Origin: Fasciola hepatica
Lineage: Eukaryota > Platyhelminthes > Trematoda > Plagiorchiida > Fasciolidae
Direction of reading: 5' to 3'
NCBI GenBank assembly: GCA_948099385.1
Contig: CANUEZ040000107.1
Location: forward strand, 2,294,001 to 2,358,000
Length of the DNA stretch: 64,000 nt
A program made the position numbers and the translations under genes. Below, in pieces: positions 23,575 to 35,295 of the stretch; positions within the stretch are counted from its first letter, which is position 1, and every line of letters begins with the position of its first letter. Below the pieces are notes generated by a model, which saw only the letters and a program-made list of their open reading frames with translations, was not told the DNA's origin and searched no databases.

Positions 23575-24147
23575 CAATAATTTGGGAAGTTCGTCATAGA
23601 TTTACCAAACAACAAACCCGTGAAATTACAATCGGTAGTTATGATTTCATTTTCTTCTGGTCTCTTAGCGACTCCAATAACACCGAACATCGTTTGTGTG
23701 TTGTTATTACGGTCCAACATCCGCCGGCGCCCTCAGGCGCTATTTTGTTCCAGTTTACCTTGCCCTCTCTCAGAGGGATCTACACAGTCACATTGGCTTC
23801 ATCTGTAGCCTCGCTGACTCCGGTGCACGTTCAAGGAGCCAACCGCTCACCGGACAACGGGACGATTGGTCAGCCTGGCACTGGAGACGGCAACTGGACG
23901 CCTTTTTGGATGGACCTGACGAGGCATTTTCCGGCTCGCATTCGTATGAGACTCGTGGGCGCGAAAGCACAGTTGGACCTACGCACATCGGACCTCGAGA
24001 GTGCAGGCACCGGTAAACTCATCAGCAGTCGTTCGACGTCAACAATAATATAACGGACAAGCTATGAGGAGTTCCTGGAAAACCAATAATTTCGGCTTAC
24101 CATCACGATCGAAGCCCAACTCCGTCGGACTTCTAGGAGGAGGCCCC
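23575..24147 (+). other. 3' noncoding region and polypurine tract, copy 1
   Basis: 573 bp with overlapping short frames but no recognisable protein. A short purine run AGGAGGAGG (24135-24143), then CCCC and the TG of the 3' LTR, is the likely plus-strand primer site. Confidence 0.55.
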
Positions 24148-24455
24148 TGTAGCGGTTGCCATCCTCGTTCATACTTTTACCACGTTTATTGTTTAACCGA
24201 ACGCTGACTGCCGAGCGCGGTTGTCATTTGACCGTTGCTCTTGCGCACGCTCTCACGCACGCTCCCAAATACACGCTAACCACTATCTCTCCCAATCGCC
24301 TTCTCGTTCTCACGGGTCGTGGAGAATACTGTTCTGGTTAACATATTTGTGCAGTGACGCACATTAGAGTAACGTGCAGGTGGTCCACGCAGTACAAAGG
24401 ACCGAAGCACGCGTTTACTAAGGAAACCGCGAAGTAAGGTCTAATCAACCTTACA
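24148..24455 (+). repeat. 3' LTR, copy 1
   Basis: 308 bp. It carries three private changes in the first 50 bases (AACCGAACGCTGACTGCCGA). It ends AACCTTACA, then the target duplication CGAC. Confidence 0.95.
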
Positions 24456-24459
24456 CGAC

Positions 24460-24996
24460 AACACCGCGCAGCTTTCTCGCTGTTATCGGTATAGTTTTAC
24501 TAAGCCATCTAGGACAATCCCTAAAACTATAGCTCTCAGGTCTGTTGTCCGGCCCAGAAAATTCAAGCAATTTTCTCTGAACACTATTCCACGAGACCAC
24601 TCGGTGGTAAATGATATACAAAAAAGTGATCTGTGGACCGCTGTTGGGGTGGGAGCCAAGCGAAACACCGGTCTCAGTCAAACAACACTAGCAGACTCCA
24701 AGATACCACTCAGGGAATCACCTTCGTAAAGAGACTAAAGCCGTCCTGACTTGCGTAATACATCCGGAAACTTTCAAACAGCTCCACTCGCAGAAACTGC
24801 TTGTAGTTTTTAGCTGAACAACTGAAACATAGTCATTTCCGCCGATGTTGACCTCCCGTTGCTAAAACTCCCCCTCTAAGGTTTACATATACTGGCGTTA
24901 CTCTGCAGCTAATCCCCTGCTTCCGTATAGCTCTCTTACCCCAGCACATTGCCACATCTTATCCGATTGGCTATCCACATCCCTACCACCATAGAT
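24460..24996. other. No gene; probable 5' UTR of next element at right end
   Basis: No motif is seen. The last part leads into the family A ORF1 start at 24997 and may be its 5' UTR. The rest is target sequence of LTR copy 1. Confidence 0.35.
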
Positions 24997-26445
24997 ATGC
25001 CTCCATCTCCTCCCAGCCGACCCAAAATCACTGTCAGCACTGGCCGTCGCAAGACCGCTAAACTCCAAAATTCACTGGATAACTGCTCAGTCTCTCTGGT
25101 GGATATATCTGGACATGCCAATAGACAAACTACGGAAATGAGCGAAAATCTGAGCAGTCTTGCCCCTCACATTGACTCCGCTGATCCGATTATCGGTCAA
25201 CTGATGCCCACAGCGTTCTTGCTTGATCCAGCCGTACACCATACCCCAACCAATCTACTACTGGCCACGAAGTTCGTGGACACGATCGCCTCGGAAATCT
25301 TCAGACGGATAAAAAAGGCAAACAATGCGATTGTGTTTAACATTCCAGACCGAATACCTCTCTCAGCTGCTAAAATTATGATCCTAGGCGCTTGCTACCT
25401 TGGCTCAAAACCGTGTCACTGTATTAGACTCCGCAAAACTTCCCTGCACACCACCTGTCCACTGCTGTTCCAGTTTACAAATGAAGTTGTCGCCAAGATC
25501 TTTATCAGCCAGCAATCGTCAGTCGTAGCCAAAACCGACTTAAAGTGAGCCAAGACATCTCCTGACAAGACCCCACTGCAAAGAGAGGTGCACAGGAGTC
25601 ACGCCCAGAACAGTAACCCCGGTGTTAGTGCAACTACCATTTCACCCAGGAACTCGGGTGCACCTATCACTGGCCATCACCCGACGTTGCCATCTATTGC
25701 AGATCACAATGCATCCGTAGATTTAGACAGTGCGTTAATTTCCTCACCCACTGAGCCACCTGGTAAACGCCCCAATATTCGGAATAGCCCAGGCAAATCT
25801 CTAGACTGGAACAAGCGCCCCAGCATCCACGAAACTGATGAAGGTTCCTCCGACTCATCCAACCGCGAGCTCATGTTCTCCACAAGTCTGGATGACCCCA
25901 TTCCTTCTACTAGCTTCACGTCGGGTTATTCAACCATACCTAAAAATTCCTGCAACAACAACCCACCTCCGTCTACACCCATGCGTCCTGTTGCCTCTGG
26001 CATTTTTGATAACCCAACCAGGCCCCTAAGCTCACCCGCTGCACTCACCCATTCACCACCAGAATGTATATGGTTACCACTTAGGCCGCCACCGCTGACT
26101 AGCGTGCCAGTGCAGGTTGACCTTCAGAGGTTAACACTTCGTCCAGGGAAGAACAAGACCCGTCGACATAATGCACATGCAAACCATAGGGAAATGGCTG
26201 TCGAGCGAAATTTTACCAGCCTCTTGTGTGGCAGCGAATCCTACTTTTCCATCTCGGCTAACTGCCTTATCATTCCCATCCCACTTTTACCCAACTTATC
26301 TCCCCAATCACCGCTCTATTACATTACTATCCGCCACACCAACTACTCTGTACCTCAACCGTTACCCAGTCACTTCCTGGGAACCGTCTCCGTGCATCAC
26401 CTTACTCCCCATTCCCACAAGACCCATTCACGTCTCTTGGCCTAG
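24997..26445 (+). pseudogene. Family A ORF1, one in-frame stop
   Basis: This is an ORF1 protein of a CR1/Jockey-group element. I chose ATG 24997 (MPPSPPSRPK) because it lies at a similar distance from the conserved domain as the start of the intact copy at 46376; an in-frame ATG at 24949 is possible. The conserved domain shows ATKFVDTIASEIFRRIKKA, NAIVFNIPDRIPL and RLRKTSLHTTCPLLFQF. A TGA at 25546-25548 breaks the frame. Reading then continues in frame with DKTPLQREVHRS and a Pro/Ser-rich C-terminus ending at TAG 26443-26445. The fold is probably RRM-like by comparison with other CR1/L2-type ORF1 proteins. No CCHC finger is seen. Confidence 0.8.
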
Positions 26446-26680
26446 TACTGCCATCCACCCGTGGCCGCTTTTATCCTGCCGGCCCCTCCGAGAATATTCC
26501 CCGCATTCAAACTGCCCTGCCAAACAACACCTCCCCATCCCTCTTTCCTTACACTATCCCTCTCCAGGCTTCAACTCATCAAATCCGTGGAACAACTGAG
26601 GTCCTCCCCCCATCCTTGCCCTATTGTTCACTGGAATTACCACCCTCATCACCACTACCAAACCCCCCACCATATCCACC
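26446..26680 (+). other. Spacer between family A ORF1 and ORF2
   Basis: Pyrimidine-rich. The interval after ORF1 in the 46.4 kb copy (47753-48040) is similar in place and composition. Confidence 0.5.
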
Positions 26681-27228
26681 AATACCGAGGCCTGCATCAT
26701 CTTTTCAGTCATACTCGTAAATCCGCTTTCATTACTGAACAAAACTAAAGCCATCCGCAGCATCGCTCAGCCCTCCGACTTTGGTATTATCATTGTAACT
26801 GAAACTTGTCTAACGGATTCCGTCCCGTCAGATCGAGATTTTTAGTTGGCTACCATATGATCCGAAGGAACAGGCCTCGTCGTGGAAGAGGCTGTCTGAT
26901 TTATGTCAAAAATACTCCGCTGGCCATTCCACTGTCACACACAACGCTGGGCGCCATTCAGGATTCTCTGTAGTTAAAGATTCCCTTACCTAACTCCTAT
27001 CTTCATATTGGTTGCATCTATCGTCCACCTGATTCCAAAGCTATGGATCTTACCAAGATTACTGAAGCTTTCAACCATCATTCACTGCTGCTTCGTTCCT
27101 CCAAACTCATCAAGGGGGACTTCAAAGCACCGAGCGTCTGTTGGAATGTTCTATCTGCCCCAAACAACTTATTAGATTTCATGTCATGCATCCACGTAGG
27201 GCTCTGGATCCAACAAGTAACAGTTTTA
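26681..27228 (+). pseudogene. Family A ORF2 endonuclease, N-terminal part
   Basis: AP endonuclease homology begins near 26690 (LLNKTKAIRSIAQ), with the IIIVTETCLTDSVPS box near 26790-26825 holding the catalytic Glu. A TAG at 26843 and two frame changes follow; the pieces GYHMIRRNRPRRGRGCLIYV and LHIGCIYRPPDSK are in different frames. The block KLIKGDFKAPSVCW near 27105-27140 has Lys where the GDFN Asn should be. The domain is then cut at about 27228 by a foreign segment and resumes at about 27915. It is clearly inactive. Confidence 0.75.
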
Positions 27229-27914
27229 GTCGCACGCAGGATTTGCGGACTCGATTCCTGTCCAGCGAATGGAGATGCAGAACGACAGCGATTGATGGTT
27301 TTTGTATTTGTATTGGTTTCCCTGTATAAAGTGCAGGAGAAGGGAAACTGATCGAGCTAATGGCCAGAGCTGATGAGCTGGAGCGCGCCTTGCCGTTTGT
27401 TACGTAGCGTGTTTTCAAAGAGCTAGTCTTTTTCCGGTACCAGGTGGACTTAGACAACTCAGATTTCAAGCAACCAGTCGATTAAAGGAACTGATGCTAG
27501 ACCGAATTCCTGACCTAATAAACAGCCTGGTCAACATTAGCTAAACCAGTTGCGTACCTCAATGGATGACTGGTAAGGATCACCCAAATGTCCTAAAGGG
27601 TTTCTAAGATAGCCTGATGTGTTCGACCTAAGGAGATAATAATACCGCACTGGTTAAATCGGGTCTGGATGAGTGGAAGTACTTTGAAGTGCTTTTGTCC
27701 TGACCATAAGCCACTTAATGTGACCGAGGAGGAAGATTCGAAAAGGAAGATTGCCTATAGCCAGAGGAGGGCCCGACACCGGAGTTGGCCGCCTTTGGGG
27801 AGTGGTTGGTAATCCCAAGTAAATCTAAGTAAAAATACCTTTTCATAAACAAGGCGCGCGTAAGCTCTAAGCTCGCGATTGCATTTTATTGAGTTTGGTG
27901 TCTGCGAAGCCGCT
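27229..27914. mobile_element. Unclassified ~690-bp insertion in endonuclease
   Basis: Aligning the endonuclease with the 48.5 kb copy leaves a gap. GATCCAACAAGTA on the left matches GATGCAACATGTTG, while on the right GTCGTAACCAGAG then TACAACATCC match GTCGAACCTACCAG then GAACATACTA. The intervening ~690 bases have no counterpart. ACAGT occurs near both edges (about 27223 and 27917) and may be a short target duplication. I see no long coding frame, poly(A) or clear terminal repeat. A nonautonomous element or SINE is possible. Confidence 0.55.
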
Positions 27915-28156
27915 ACACAGTCGTAACCAGAGTTTACAACATCCTTCATCTGTTGTTCACTATTGGTTTATTCGATGTTTCAGCCAGTACGCTCGACATC
28001 TTTCCAGGAAGTGGCCACGAAATGGTGTCCTGCGTCTTCGTGGTTTTGCAAGCTTTTGATCAATCCCACCCACCCAATCATTTCTCTCAAGCAGTCAACG
28101 GGTACCATTTTATCTGCACACTTCGATCGTTAGACTGGGACGACTTCTTCCTGTAA
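27915..28156 (+). pseudogene. Family A ORF2 endonuclease, C-terminal part
   Basis: This resumes the endonuclease after the insertion. LLFTIGLFDVSASTLDIFP aligns with LVFTHDMPLINVTVTRNFP, and PGSGHEMVSC replaces the catalytic GSDHKMVIC (Asp lost). LDWDDFFL ends at TAA 28154-28156 within the conserved KDWGDYFLTHDPQ block. Downstream in the same frame, DPQLAADLLYSDLSYLL continues the match. Confidence 0.75.
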
Positions 28157-30216
28157 AGCGACCCTCAGCTGGCTGCTGATTTACTATATTCCGACCTATC
28201 ATACTTGCTGTCCGAAATCACTACAACTCGTGTCATATCAAATCGAGTCCGTAGTTTGGTCCTGAGCCGAATGCAAAACAAATATCCGAAGCTCCAGAAG
28301 GTGCATCACACCAGTAGCCACTTATCGTCATTCTTGCAGCTCCAACGTCTCTCTGTAGCAATCAGAATTAATACTGACGATATGCTAAAAAAACGAGAAG
28401 TATCTTACTTGCAACGCCATGATACTTCCTCAAAGTTGGCACGCCTAATGAAAAACAGAAGTCAGAGCAAACCAGCAGGTATCCCCCCTCTAATTTTAGC
28501 AAATAACGATCACATAACCCCACCTGTAGCGATAGCCGAGGCGTTTACTCCTACTTTGTTGCATCCATGACCACAAACCCCCTTACTTTACACCCATGCA
28601 TAGACCCTGTCACCCAGCACTTATTGCCTGATTTAGAATTTAGTCTAAAAGAGGAGACCAACCAGATTACCCGCGTCTGGAAGACCCCACACCTTGGTCA
28701 CGATGGTGTTCCACCAGCACTTCTGCGTCTTGAAGGAACTGATGTCGTAGCCCTATTATTGAAGGTCTAAAATCTATCCATCAAGTTTGGCATATTTCCT
28801 CCACATTGGAAGACTGCGGTTTTCATCTCAACCCATAAGAAGGGACCAATACATGACCCCTAAAACTACCGCCCTATCAAACACACTCCAATGGCTTCTA
28901 GGTTGGTGGAAAGCCTCATCAAGCAGCGGATGTCCAACTTCCTATTGTCCCATAACATCATCCATAGTGGGCAGCATAGCTTCTTAAAGTTACTTTCATG
29001 CACCACTTTCCAGTACGACTTTTTTAGCCTCATAATGGCGGCCGCCGACAACAGTAAATCTATCATCATTATATACCTTGATATGACAAAAGCTTTCGAC
29101 CGTGTCCCTCACGCTTTATTACTAACCAAACTCAAAGCTCACGGCTTTTCCGGTTCCCTTTTAACGTAGTTAACATCATATCTATCGAATCGCTCACAAG
29201 TGGTTTCCATTGATGGGACTTTCTCACAGCCTGCTCCAGTCACCAGTGGAGTTATACAAGGCAGTGTACTCGGTCCTTTACTTTTTTTCATCTACGTAAA
29301 TGATATATTTCCCATCTTGCACCATGGCATCCCATTCCTTTTCGCTGATGACGTTAAGATCGTCTATGAGTTTCCTCGTCAGAACCTCAACATTATGCTG
29401 GATGGCATTTCTAGTGACTTAAAGGGACTCGGGGACAGGTCCGTTTCATGGAGCATGGACTCACCGATCTCCAAGAGCTGCTACACAACGTTCAGATGTC
29501 AAGTGGCTCCCGGAACCCTGCCTATCCACGACCTGCCCACTTCGTACAGCCGTTTAGTTCGAGACCTTGGTCTTCATTACTCTTGTGGCTTTAGGTTTTC
29601 TAATTATGTTCCACTCCAGATTGCAAAGACGAGAAGAGCCACTGGTCTCATCTCCAGAACTTTTCGGCTAAATGATTGCAAACTGCTCACTTACAGGTCT
29701 CACGCCAGACCTCTCCTTAAATACTGTCCCATTATTTTCACCAACATGACGAAATCCGACCGCATTTCTCTGGAGTCCGTGCAACGTCAGTTCGCCGAAC
29801 AGTTGGTGGGATTTTCCTCCAGCTTGTGTTACAATGATCGATGCATCCTACTCAGCCTTGGCCCTCTATGGCTGAGTCGCATGAAGCTCAATTTATGCTT
29901 CCTGTTTAAGCTGTACCACCGTACGGCCTTTTCGTGTACTGAACCCGTTAGTCTCACTCCCTCCGCGAATCATGCTCAACGCCATTAGTCACTGCAGCTC
30001 TCCATTCCTAGATCAAAATTAGCGTTAAGATATAACTTCTTCCTTATAAAATACTCAAAGTTATGGAATAAACTCCAGCTGAACATCCGTGAGAGTCTCT
30101 CAGTTCCCCAGTTCAGAGGCTCGCTGGATCACTTCTTGACTGTTTCCAATGTGATCTTTCTTACCGGCCAGACCGTCACCGAGCAGGTGGCACACGAAAA
30201 CGGGTTTGATTGTTAG
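28157..30216 (+). pseudogene. Family A ORF2 reverse transcriptase
   Basis: This is an RT of the CR1/Jockey group. The frame changes near 28560, then stays the same to the end at TAG 30214-30216 (ENGFDC), with in-frame stops at about 28768, 28859, 29167 and 29986. Motifs in order are GHDGVPPALLRL, FPPHWKTAVFISTHKKGP, IIYLDMTKAFDRVPHALL near 29070-29120, PVTSGVIQGSVLGPLLFFIY near 29237-29295, catalytic FADD at 29341-29352, then RPLLKYCPIIFTNM and YSKLWNKLQLNIR. The RT core residues are intact between 29200 and 29985, so decay is moderate. It is followed by a 3.3-kb 3' UTR. Confidence 0.85.
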
Positions 30217-31051
30217 GAAGACTGCACTAGAACTTTCATCTCTCGCCAGATGATAAACGCCAGGGAAACTATTTTCTTTAACGTTATACTGCATACCATC
30301 TATACTACAGTAGCTACAGTTTGCTGACTTTTGTATCTATACCTAGTTTATTGCTTGCCGGTTCCCCCAATTTTAGACAATGTTCGCGTTCTGTTGACAA
30401 CCAGTTTAAGTTTCTTGGCCTTAGATGTCTGCAGCAAATAGGTATGTGGCTTTGGACCCTAGGACACTGAGTTCCGCCGTCTACCACCTTACTGGATCTT
30501 TTCAATCCTTTCCCGTTTATTTTGGCTACCACAACCAGCCTGGGTTTTATGTCCGGCCTCGTTTTGCCTTTCCTAATCATCTCATTCCAGAATCTCTTAT
30601 CCCAGAAGCCCACCTGCTAGTACGTATATGGTGGCCTGTCCTCTAGTCTCATCTCTGTATCTACCAATTACTATCATATTCCCTCTTATGCACCACACTA
30701 TTCCCCTTCAGCAGAGCTAAACTCATCTACACCAGCTAGCCCGGAATGGTCTCTGATGGTCTTAAGCATGGTCTGGCGCTGTGTGAGACTGATACACGTG
30801 CGCCAGCTTGTGCTTTACAACGTTTGCTGTCTTACTCCGTGTGTTTGCATAGTCCCACTCTGCATTTTCCCAGCCCATTCTAGCAAAACCCCTGATGTCA
30901 ACGGCACCCATACCATAGCGTCGTCCAAACGTGGAGAAAACAGACCACCCCCAGCAGTTGCGAAAAAAGGCAATTACATATAAAATTACGATCGGGCGGA
31001 GGGGCTATGGAAAGTTCCTATATGGACTCAACCACCTCTCTGTTACGAGAT

Positions 31052-31053
31052 TA

Positions 31054-31090
<37 letters not shown>
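31052..31090. repeat. (TA)n tract
   Basis: Alternating TA with one ACA break, inside the 3' UTR. A similar TA tract occurs at 51218-51280 in the 3' UTR of the other plus-strand copy. Confidence 0.9.
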
Positions 31091-31649
31091 AAGAACAGTG
31101 GAAACAAAAAAAGCCCTCGTGGAATCGATCCGATCTTCAAATACCACTGACATCGGGCTGTGAAGGAATTGGGCAACCTTCATCTATGGGTATGTCTCCC
31201 ATTAGCTCAGACCTGATCCTGCGAAAGGGGAAACTCCACATCGCCCTTGTTCACTCGACAAGCTTTCGGTTTTCACTCACGAGACTGGCTGGGGCGACAG
31301 TGCACTGGACTCTCCACATAAGCTTACCCACTCCCGCTCTAAGTTTCAATCACCCCATACCCTCCCTAAGCGCAACTAGCATGCAGGTCGACGTCAAATA
31401 CAATCGTTACCATGGCCCTGACTTTCAACCCACTGACCAGGACAGCGTGTCGACGTACCTGACGAACAACTGCAACCGCAGTGAAGCCCGGAAAAGGAAA
31501 AATAGAGATCAGAACATACTGGAAACCGGTCCCCTTTCCTGTGCATACCCCTACATCCTCCGTCATCTTTTCGATGTCCCAGCATCCAGGCCACGCTTAG
31601 ATTAACAACACTACCTACTAGTACCAACAGCCTCCTGCCAACTACAATC

Positions 31650-33492
31650 ACTACCGCAGCCTGGACTCTGAGCCCAATGACATGGATAACATGTGGAGGC
31701 AACAGATGATCAAGACCTGCCTCACCTAAGTCTACAATAAATGAACACAGGGAACCGTTCATATTTTTCATTCCCTACTAACTATCTCTCCTCACTTTTA
31801 TAATAAATATGATATTCATGCAACCACCACGTCATGAGACTTTCCTGCCCACATTTAGGTTTAATCTCAGTAGGGCGGCACTACCGAGTAGGAGCATAGG
31901 CGAACTTACGTCCACGTTTCTCTGCATGATAACAATTTTCGCTAACGCATCACCATCGATGCCCTAGTGGTCTGCTTTTCAACCTAACTTAATTGCTCTT
32001 TAGAACTTCTAATTGCGTGCAAGCCATTTATCCTTCGAAATGTAGACGCAGCAGCCCACCCGGTTTACGCTATCTTGCTAGCCTGTGGTAGTACTTATCA
32101 ACCCCCTGCAACCCTACGTTACTTAAGCTCTCGAATTAAAACCCAGATCAGAGTATGAAATGTGCCACTGACAGTCCACATAACCCAACCAATTCAGCAT
32201 TAGTTGTCGCCATTTATTACCATAACTAACAGCTGGAACCACGTCCAGACTGCTAACACCACTTATTTCAGGTTTGTCGTCGCCCACTCTCTCAAGCTCC
32301 ACTTTTGGTGACCAAGGTCCACAATTTGACCCGTATCGACAGAGACCCAAATGGAATCTTTTATACAAAACGGGACCGCAACCGAGCCACACGACCAAAA
32401 ACACTCCCAACTGATTACCAGTAGATTGATAGACGTCTCCTAACGCAACACCTCTACTATTGATGTAACTGTTGGAGTTTTCACAAATAACAGTTCACAA
32501 GCAACCTTTTACTGATTGACTGACGCGTCCCTTACCCCGCCTGATGAACCGTACTCACGGGATGCTGCACATCACGTCGGTCTCATGTGGAACAATCCAA
32601 AAACAGAGCCAGAATACGCAACATAGGAACTTTTTACTCATTATAACTCGATACGCCATCCAAACGCAAGTCCATTTATCCCCCCACATCCGTGGTTCCC
32701 AATAATGACGCCGAATATCAGTGAGAATCAATAAGTCAATATATTTGTTTGTCAGCGTAACAGAACAATAAAGCGCAAGCCTACGCGGAAGTCTTTTACT
32801 CAGGTTTCTCTTGCAAGATTTCATTTTTCCTTCGATCGGTATCCGACCCGAAATTGATTCTTCACTAATTCAAGGCCTTCAAGTTGCGCTCCCTCTTTCT
32901 GATTGATACGGGTTATTGATCCTGAACCTAAACTCACCTTTTATATGGATGGTTGTTTCCTCCACGCTCATCAACGTTTCTTAGTACATCTCCGCACAGT
33001 TTATTCATGTCTCCCCGTTTCATGACGCACTCCCTTTATTGAAACCGGGAGTACCCGCCACTCCGGGCCAACATTGTCTTCACAGAGAGCCGTTCCCTTC
33101 ATATTCACCAAAGTTCACGAGTGCACTCCCATTTATTTCTTCCATCTCTCCATGTTCATAATTTATTCCGTGCATTGAACCCCAATAGGCCTCCGTTATC
33201 CACAGCTTGCATTATTTTGGCTTGTAACGCATCATTAGCGCTATATTTTCACGACATATTTTGTATCTCCCTTGGCCACGACCAACCAGCCCGGATTCGA
33301 AACCAAACCGTATTTGCCGCACAAACCGCTATCATTTCGGTCGATTCAAACTATCTCTAGCTATATTGTTTTGCTTTTGACGTTTTCGACTCGCCTTCTT
33401 GAAATTCGTGTGTAGTTCATTGTTTTGAGTAACGTTTTACACCATGATCATGCGCTTGCGCGTGGGTTTCGACCATGGTCGAGAAATATGCC
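31650..33492 (+). repeat. Right inverted-repeat arm (3' UTR end)
   Basis: This is the inverted counterpart of 16690-18533. Matching starts at about CAATCACTACCGCAGCCTGG and runs to the terminal AGAAATAT motif. The two arms are separated by about 13.1 kb holding LTR copy 1 and the rest of this element. The single differences I saw include G versus A at the GTCRATACGG site. Confidence 0.85.
33469..33490 (+). terminator. Family A 3'-terminal hairpin
   Basis: TCGACCATGGTCGA is a perfect 14-bp palindrome, followed by GAAATAT and a degenerate ATT tail. The 46.4 kb copy has TTGACCACGGTCAA at 53634-53647 before the same AGAAATAT, so a stem C-G pair is replaced by T-A. Just upstream lie two more palindromes, CATGATCATG and GCGCTTGCGC. 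This probably marks the RNA 3' end recognised by the RT. Confidence 0.6.
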
Positions 33493-33687
33493 ATCATTGT
33501 TGTTATTATTTGCCAACCTGACTATCAAATTCCAAATTTGCCAAGCTTTCATTCGTGCGACCACCGAACCCTTTGCACCGTTTTTGCTGCATGTACCCAA
33601 ATGAATATACAAGGATCCTTTTCGTTACGACACTAATAGCATACGTTCATGCAATCAGGCATGCTTCGGCTGTCCACAAAACAAACC

Positions 33688-33691
<4 letters not shown>

Positions 33692-33729
<38 letters not shown>

Positions 33730-33730
33730 G
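33692..33730. repeat. (TTA)n microsatellite
   Basis: About thirteen TTA units, roughly 200 bases beyond the family A 3' end. It may be the tail of another, unrecognised insertion. Confidence 0.9.
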
Positions 33731-33742
33731 TTACTAATATTA

Positions 33743-35295
33743 TTATGGGCAGATGTTTCCCTTCGCTCGTATCCTGGGAAGCGGTTCGATGAGTCTTTTT
33801 GCAAAATTTTGATTCGCTCGTTCAAGTCAACGTTTTGCCTTCACAGGAAATCCCTGAACGGTTTTTTTAAGTTATATGAAAACTAAGAGGTTGTAATTTT
33901 CAGTATTACTCTAGATGGTTGGGTAAAAACTATACCGACTTGAATCTATAAAGGGCGTGATGCGATAGTCCAAGTAATGCTGTGATCTAGCAGTGAATCA
34001 AATATAGTTTTATAGACGGTGTCACGAAAGATATTTTTAGCTGGGCTTGAAACCTAATTTCCAAAGAAAGACTTGCGCTGACATTTCACGATAATAGCTG
34101 ACGATCTCACCGCGAGTGGGCGCTATTAATTACTCTTGCAATCGCCGCTCCGATGTAAATAAATAGTACTGTAAGGAATGTCATATGACTGAGTCAAAAA
34201 GAAGCAAAAAGCTAGAACTTAGACAACCTGACTTTAGCGTCTCCGTGACCTTGACCTGATCCGGGAGTATTTTGGCTTCTGGACTCGTGGTAATTTGGCT
34301 AGGTATTGTTCAAGGGTCTTTTATGTCAAATGCCGCCTTACCCACTTTTCCAGGAAGCCTCTTTCAAGTGATTCACTTACTTCCATCTCAAAAGATGAGC
34401 ACAATCTAGAGTTTTCTGTATCACCAATCTGATGTTTGACCCCAGCAAAAACAGCACAACAAATGATGGGAACTGGTCCACTTGCATGCTCCCAAACACC
34501 GGGCTCAAGTGGCCTGCTCGTCAACTTTGACCCTACTTTAGATAGTGGGTTATTTAACGTCTCATCTTCCAGAATTTGCCGTGAGGCAAGAGTCGTAAGC
34601 ATTCTCTTGATCACCTATGTCTGATTTCCCAAAGGCTACTGCAAATGTTGACTTGGGGTGGTTTGAATAGCCAGTGGATTCATCTAGCCACATTCCCGTC
34701 CCGTAATTTAGCGTGATCCGGGAGACTCCACAATATCTCAAACTTCTGTTTTCCTTCAAAATTCAAAGCACTGAATATAAATTTTTGGGATGCCTTGCCT
34801 GGCGGAAAATTTTGGCACACAGCAAAGAAGGAACCGTTGGTCATGTTAAGTACCTGCTCGAGATAGACCGCTCCGGATGGAAAGAGTTATTGGGTAGCAA
34901 CGACCCTGACATTTCATTCTAGTATCCTCAGCACCAAGAACTCATCATTGAAGAGGATCGGCCATCCTCACGTGGGCTGTTTTCAAGATCATTCGATAGA
35001 TATATTCTTCACAGCAAACGTATTACAGTTCCTTTTTCCTGATAGTCACGGACTATTACACTGTGGGTTCCGTAGTTCTGGGTGCTCTTTATTCTGGTTT
35101 TTAACGGGAAATATCAATGTGAACTTTTTCAATCACTTGGCGCGTTCGTTGTGTATTTTTATCTGATCGTTGTCGTTCTCAATTTTAACATTGCTTTTGC
35201 CCCCAATATTCGTCCTTGTGCACCCCAAAAGAACTTGTGGTCAATCTTCTCCATTCATCCGGAGATTATATCATTATTATCATTACTTCAAACCA
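33743..35295. other. Unassigned; possible decayed minus-strand ORFs
   Basis: No family is recognised. Two overlapping minus-strand open frames (34321-34614, 97 aa, and 34562-34759, 65 aa) have protein-like composition (for example VGSKLTSRPLEPGVWEHASG and GTGMWLDESTGYSNHPKST). They could be pieces of one frameshifted coding region or a host exon. I cannot name them. Confidence 0.3.

Larger units (their letters stand above)
19049..24455 (+). mobile_element. CsRn1-like Ty3/gypsy LTR element, copy 1
   Basis: This is a complete 5,407-bp LTR retrotransposon with two 308-bp LTRs that begin TGTAGCGG and end TTACA. It carries a tRNA-Trp-type primer site, gag, and pol in the order PR-RT-RNase H-INT. 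It is flanked by the 4-bp duplication CGAC (19045-19048 and 24456-24459). A CHCC Gag finger, tRNA-Trp priming and 4-bp duplications are traits of the CsRn1 clade of flatworms and insects. The coding region is dead: by reading I count an early gag frameshift, a TAA in gag, a second gag frameshift, a TAA at gag/pol, a TGA between RT and RNase H, and frameshifts in RNase H and near the INT C-terminus. Copy 2 at 37,949 has the same lesions. Confidence 0.95.
30217..33492 (+). repeat. Family A 3' UTR, 3.3 kb
   Basis: Pyrimidine-rich noncoding tail of the element above. It includes a TA tract, the right inverted-repeat arm and the terminal hairpin. An internal stretch (ACAGCTGGAACCACGTCCAG near 32233) aligns with ACAGCTGGAACACTCTCCAG near 52515, in the 3' UTR of the 46.4 kb copy, which supports common ancestry. 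Confidence 0.7.

Noticed and set aside
23575..24053. Overlapping frames of 106 and 119 codons after pol as a possible env-like or accessory gene
   Set aside because: They overlap in different frames, have no signal peptide, membrane segment or motif, and lie in the usual 3' noncoding region of such elements.
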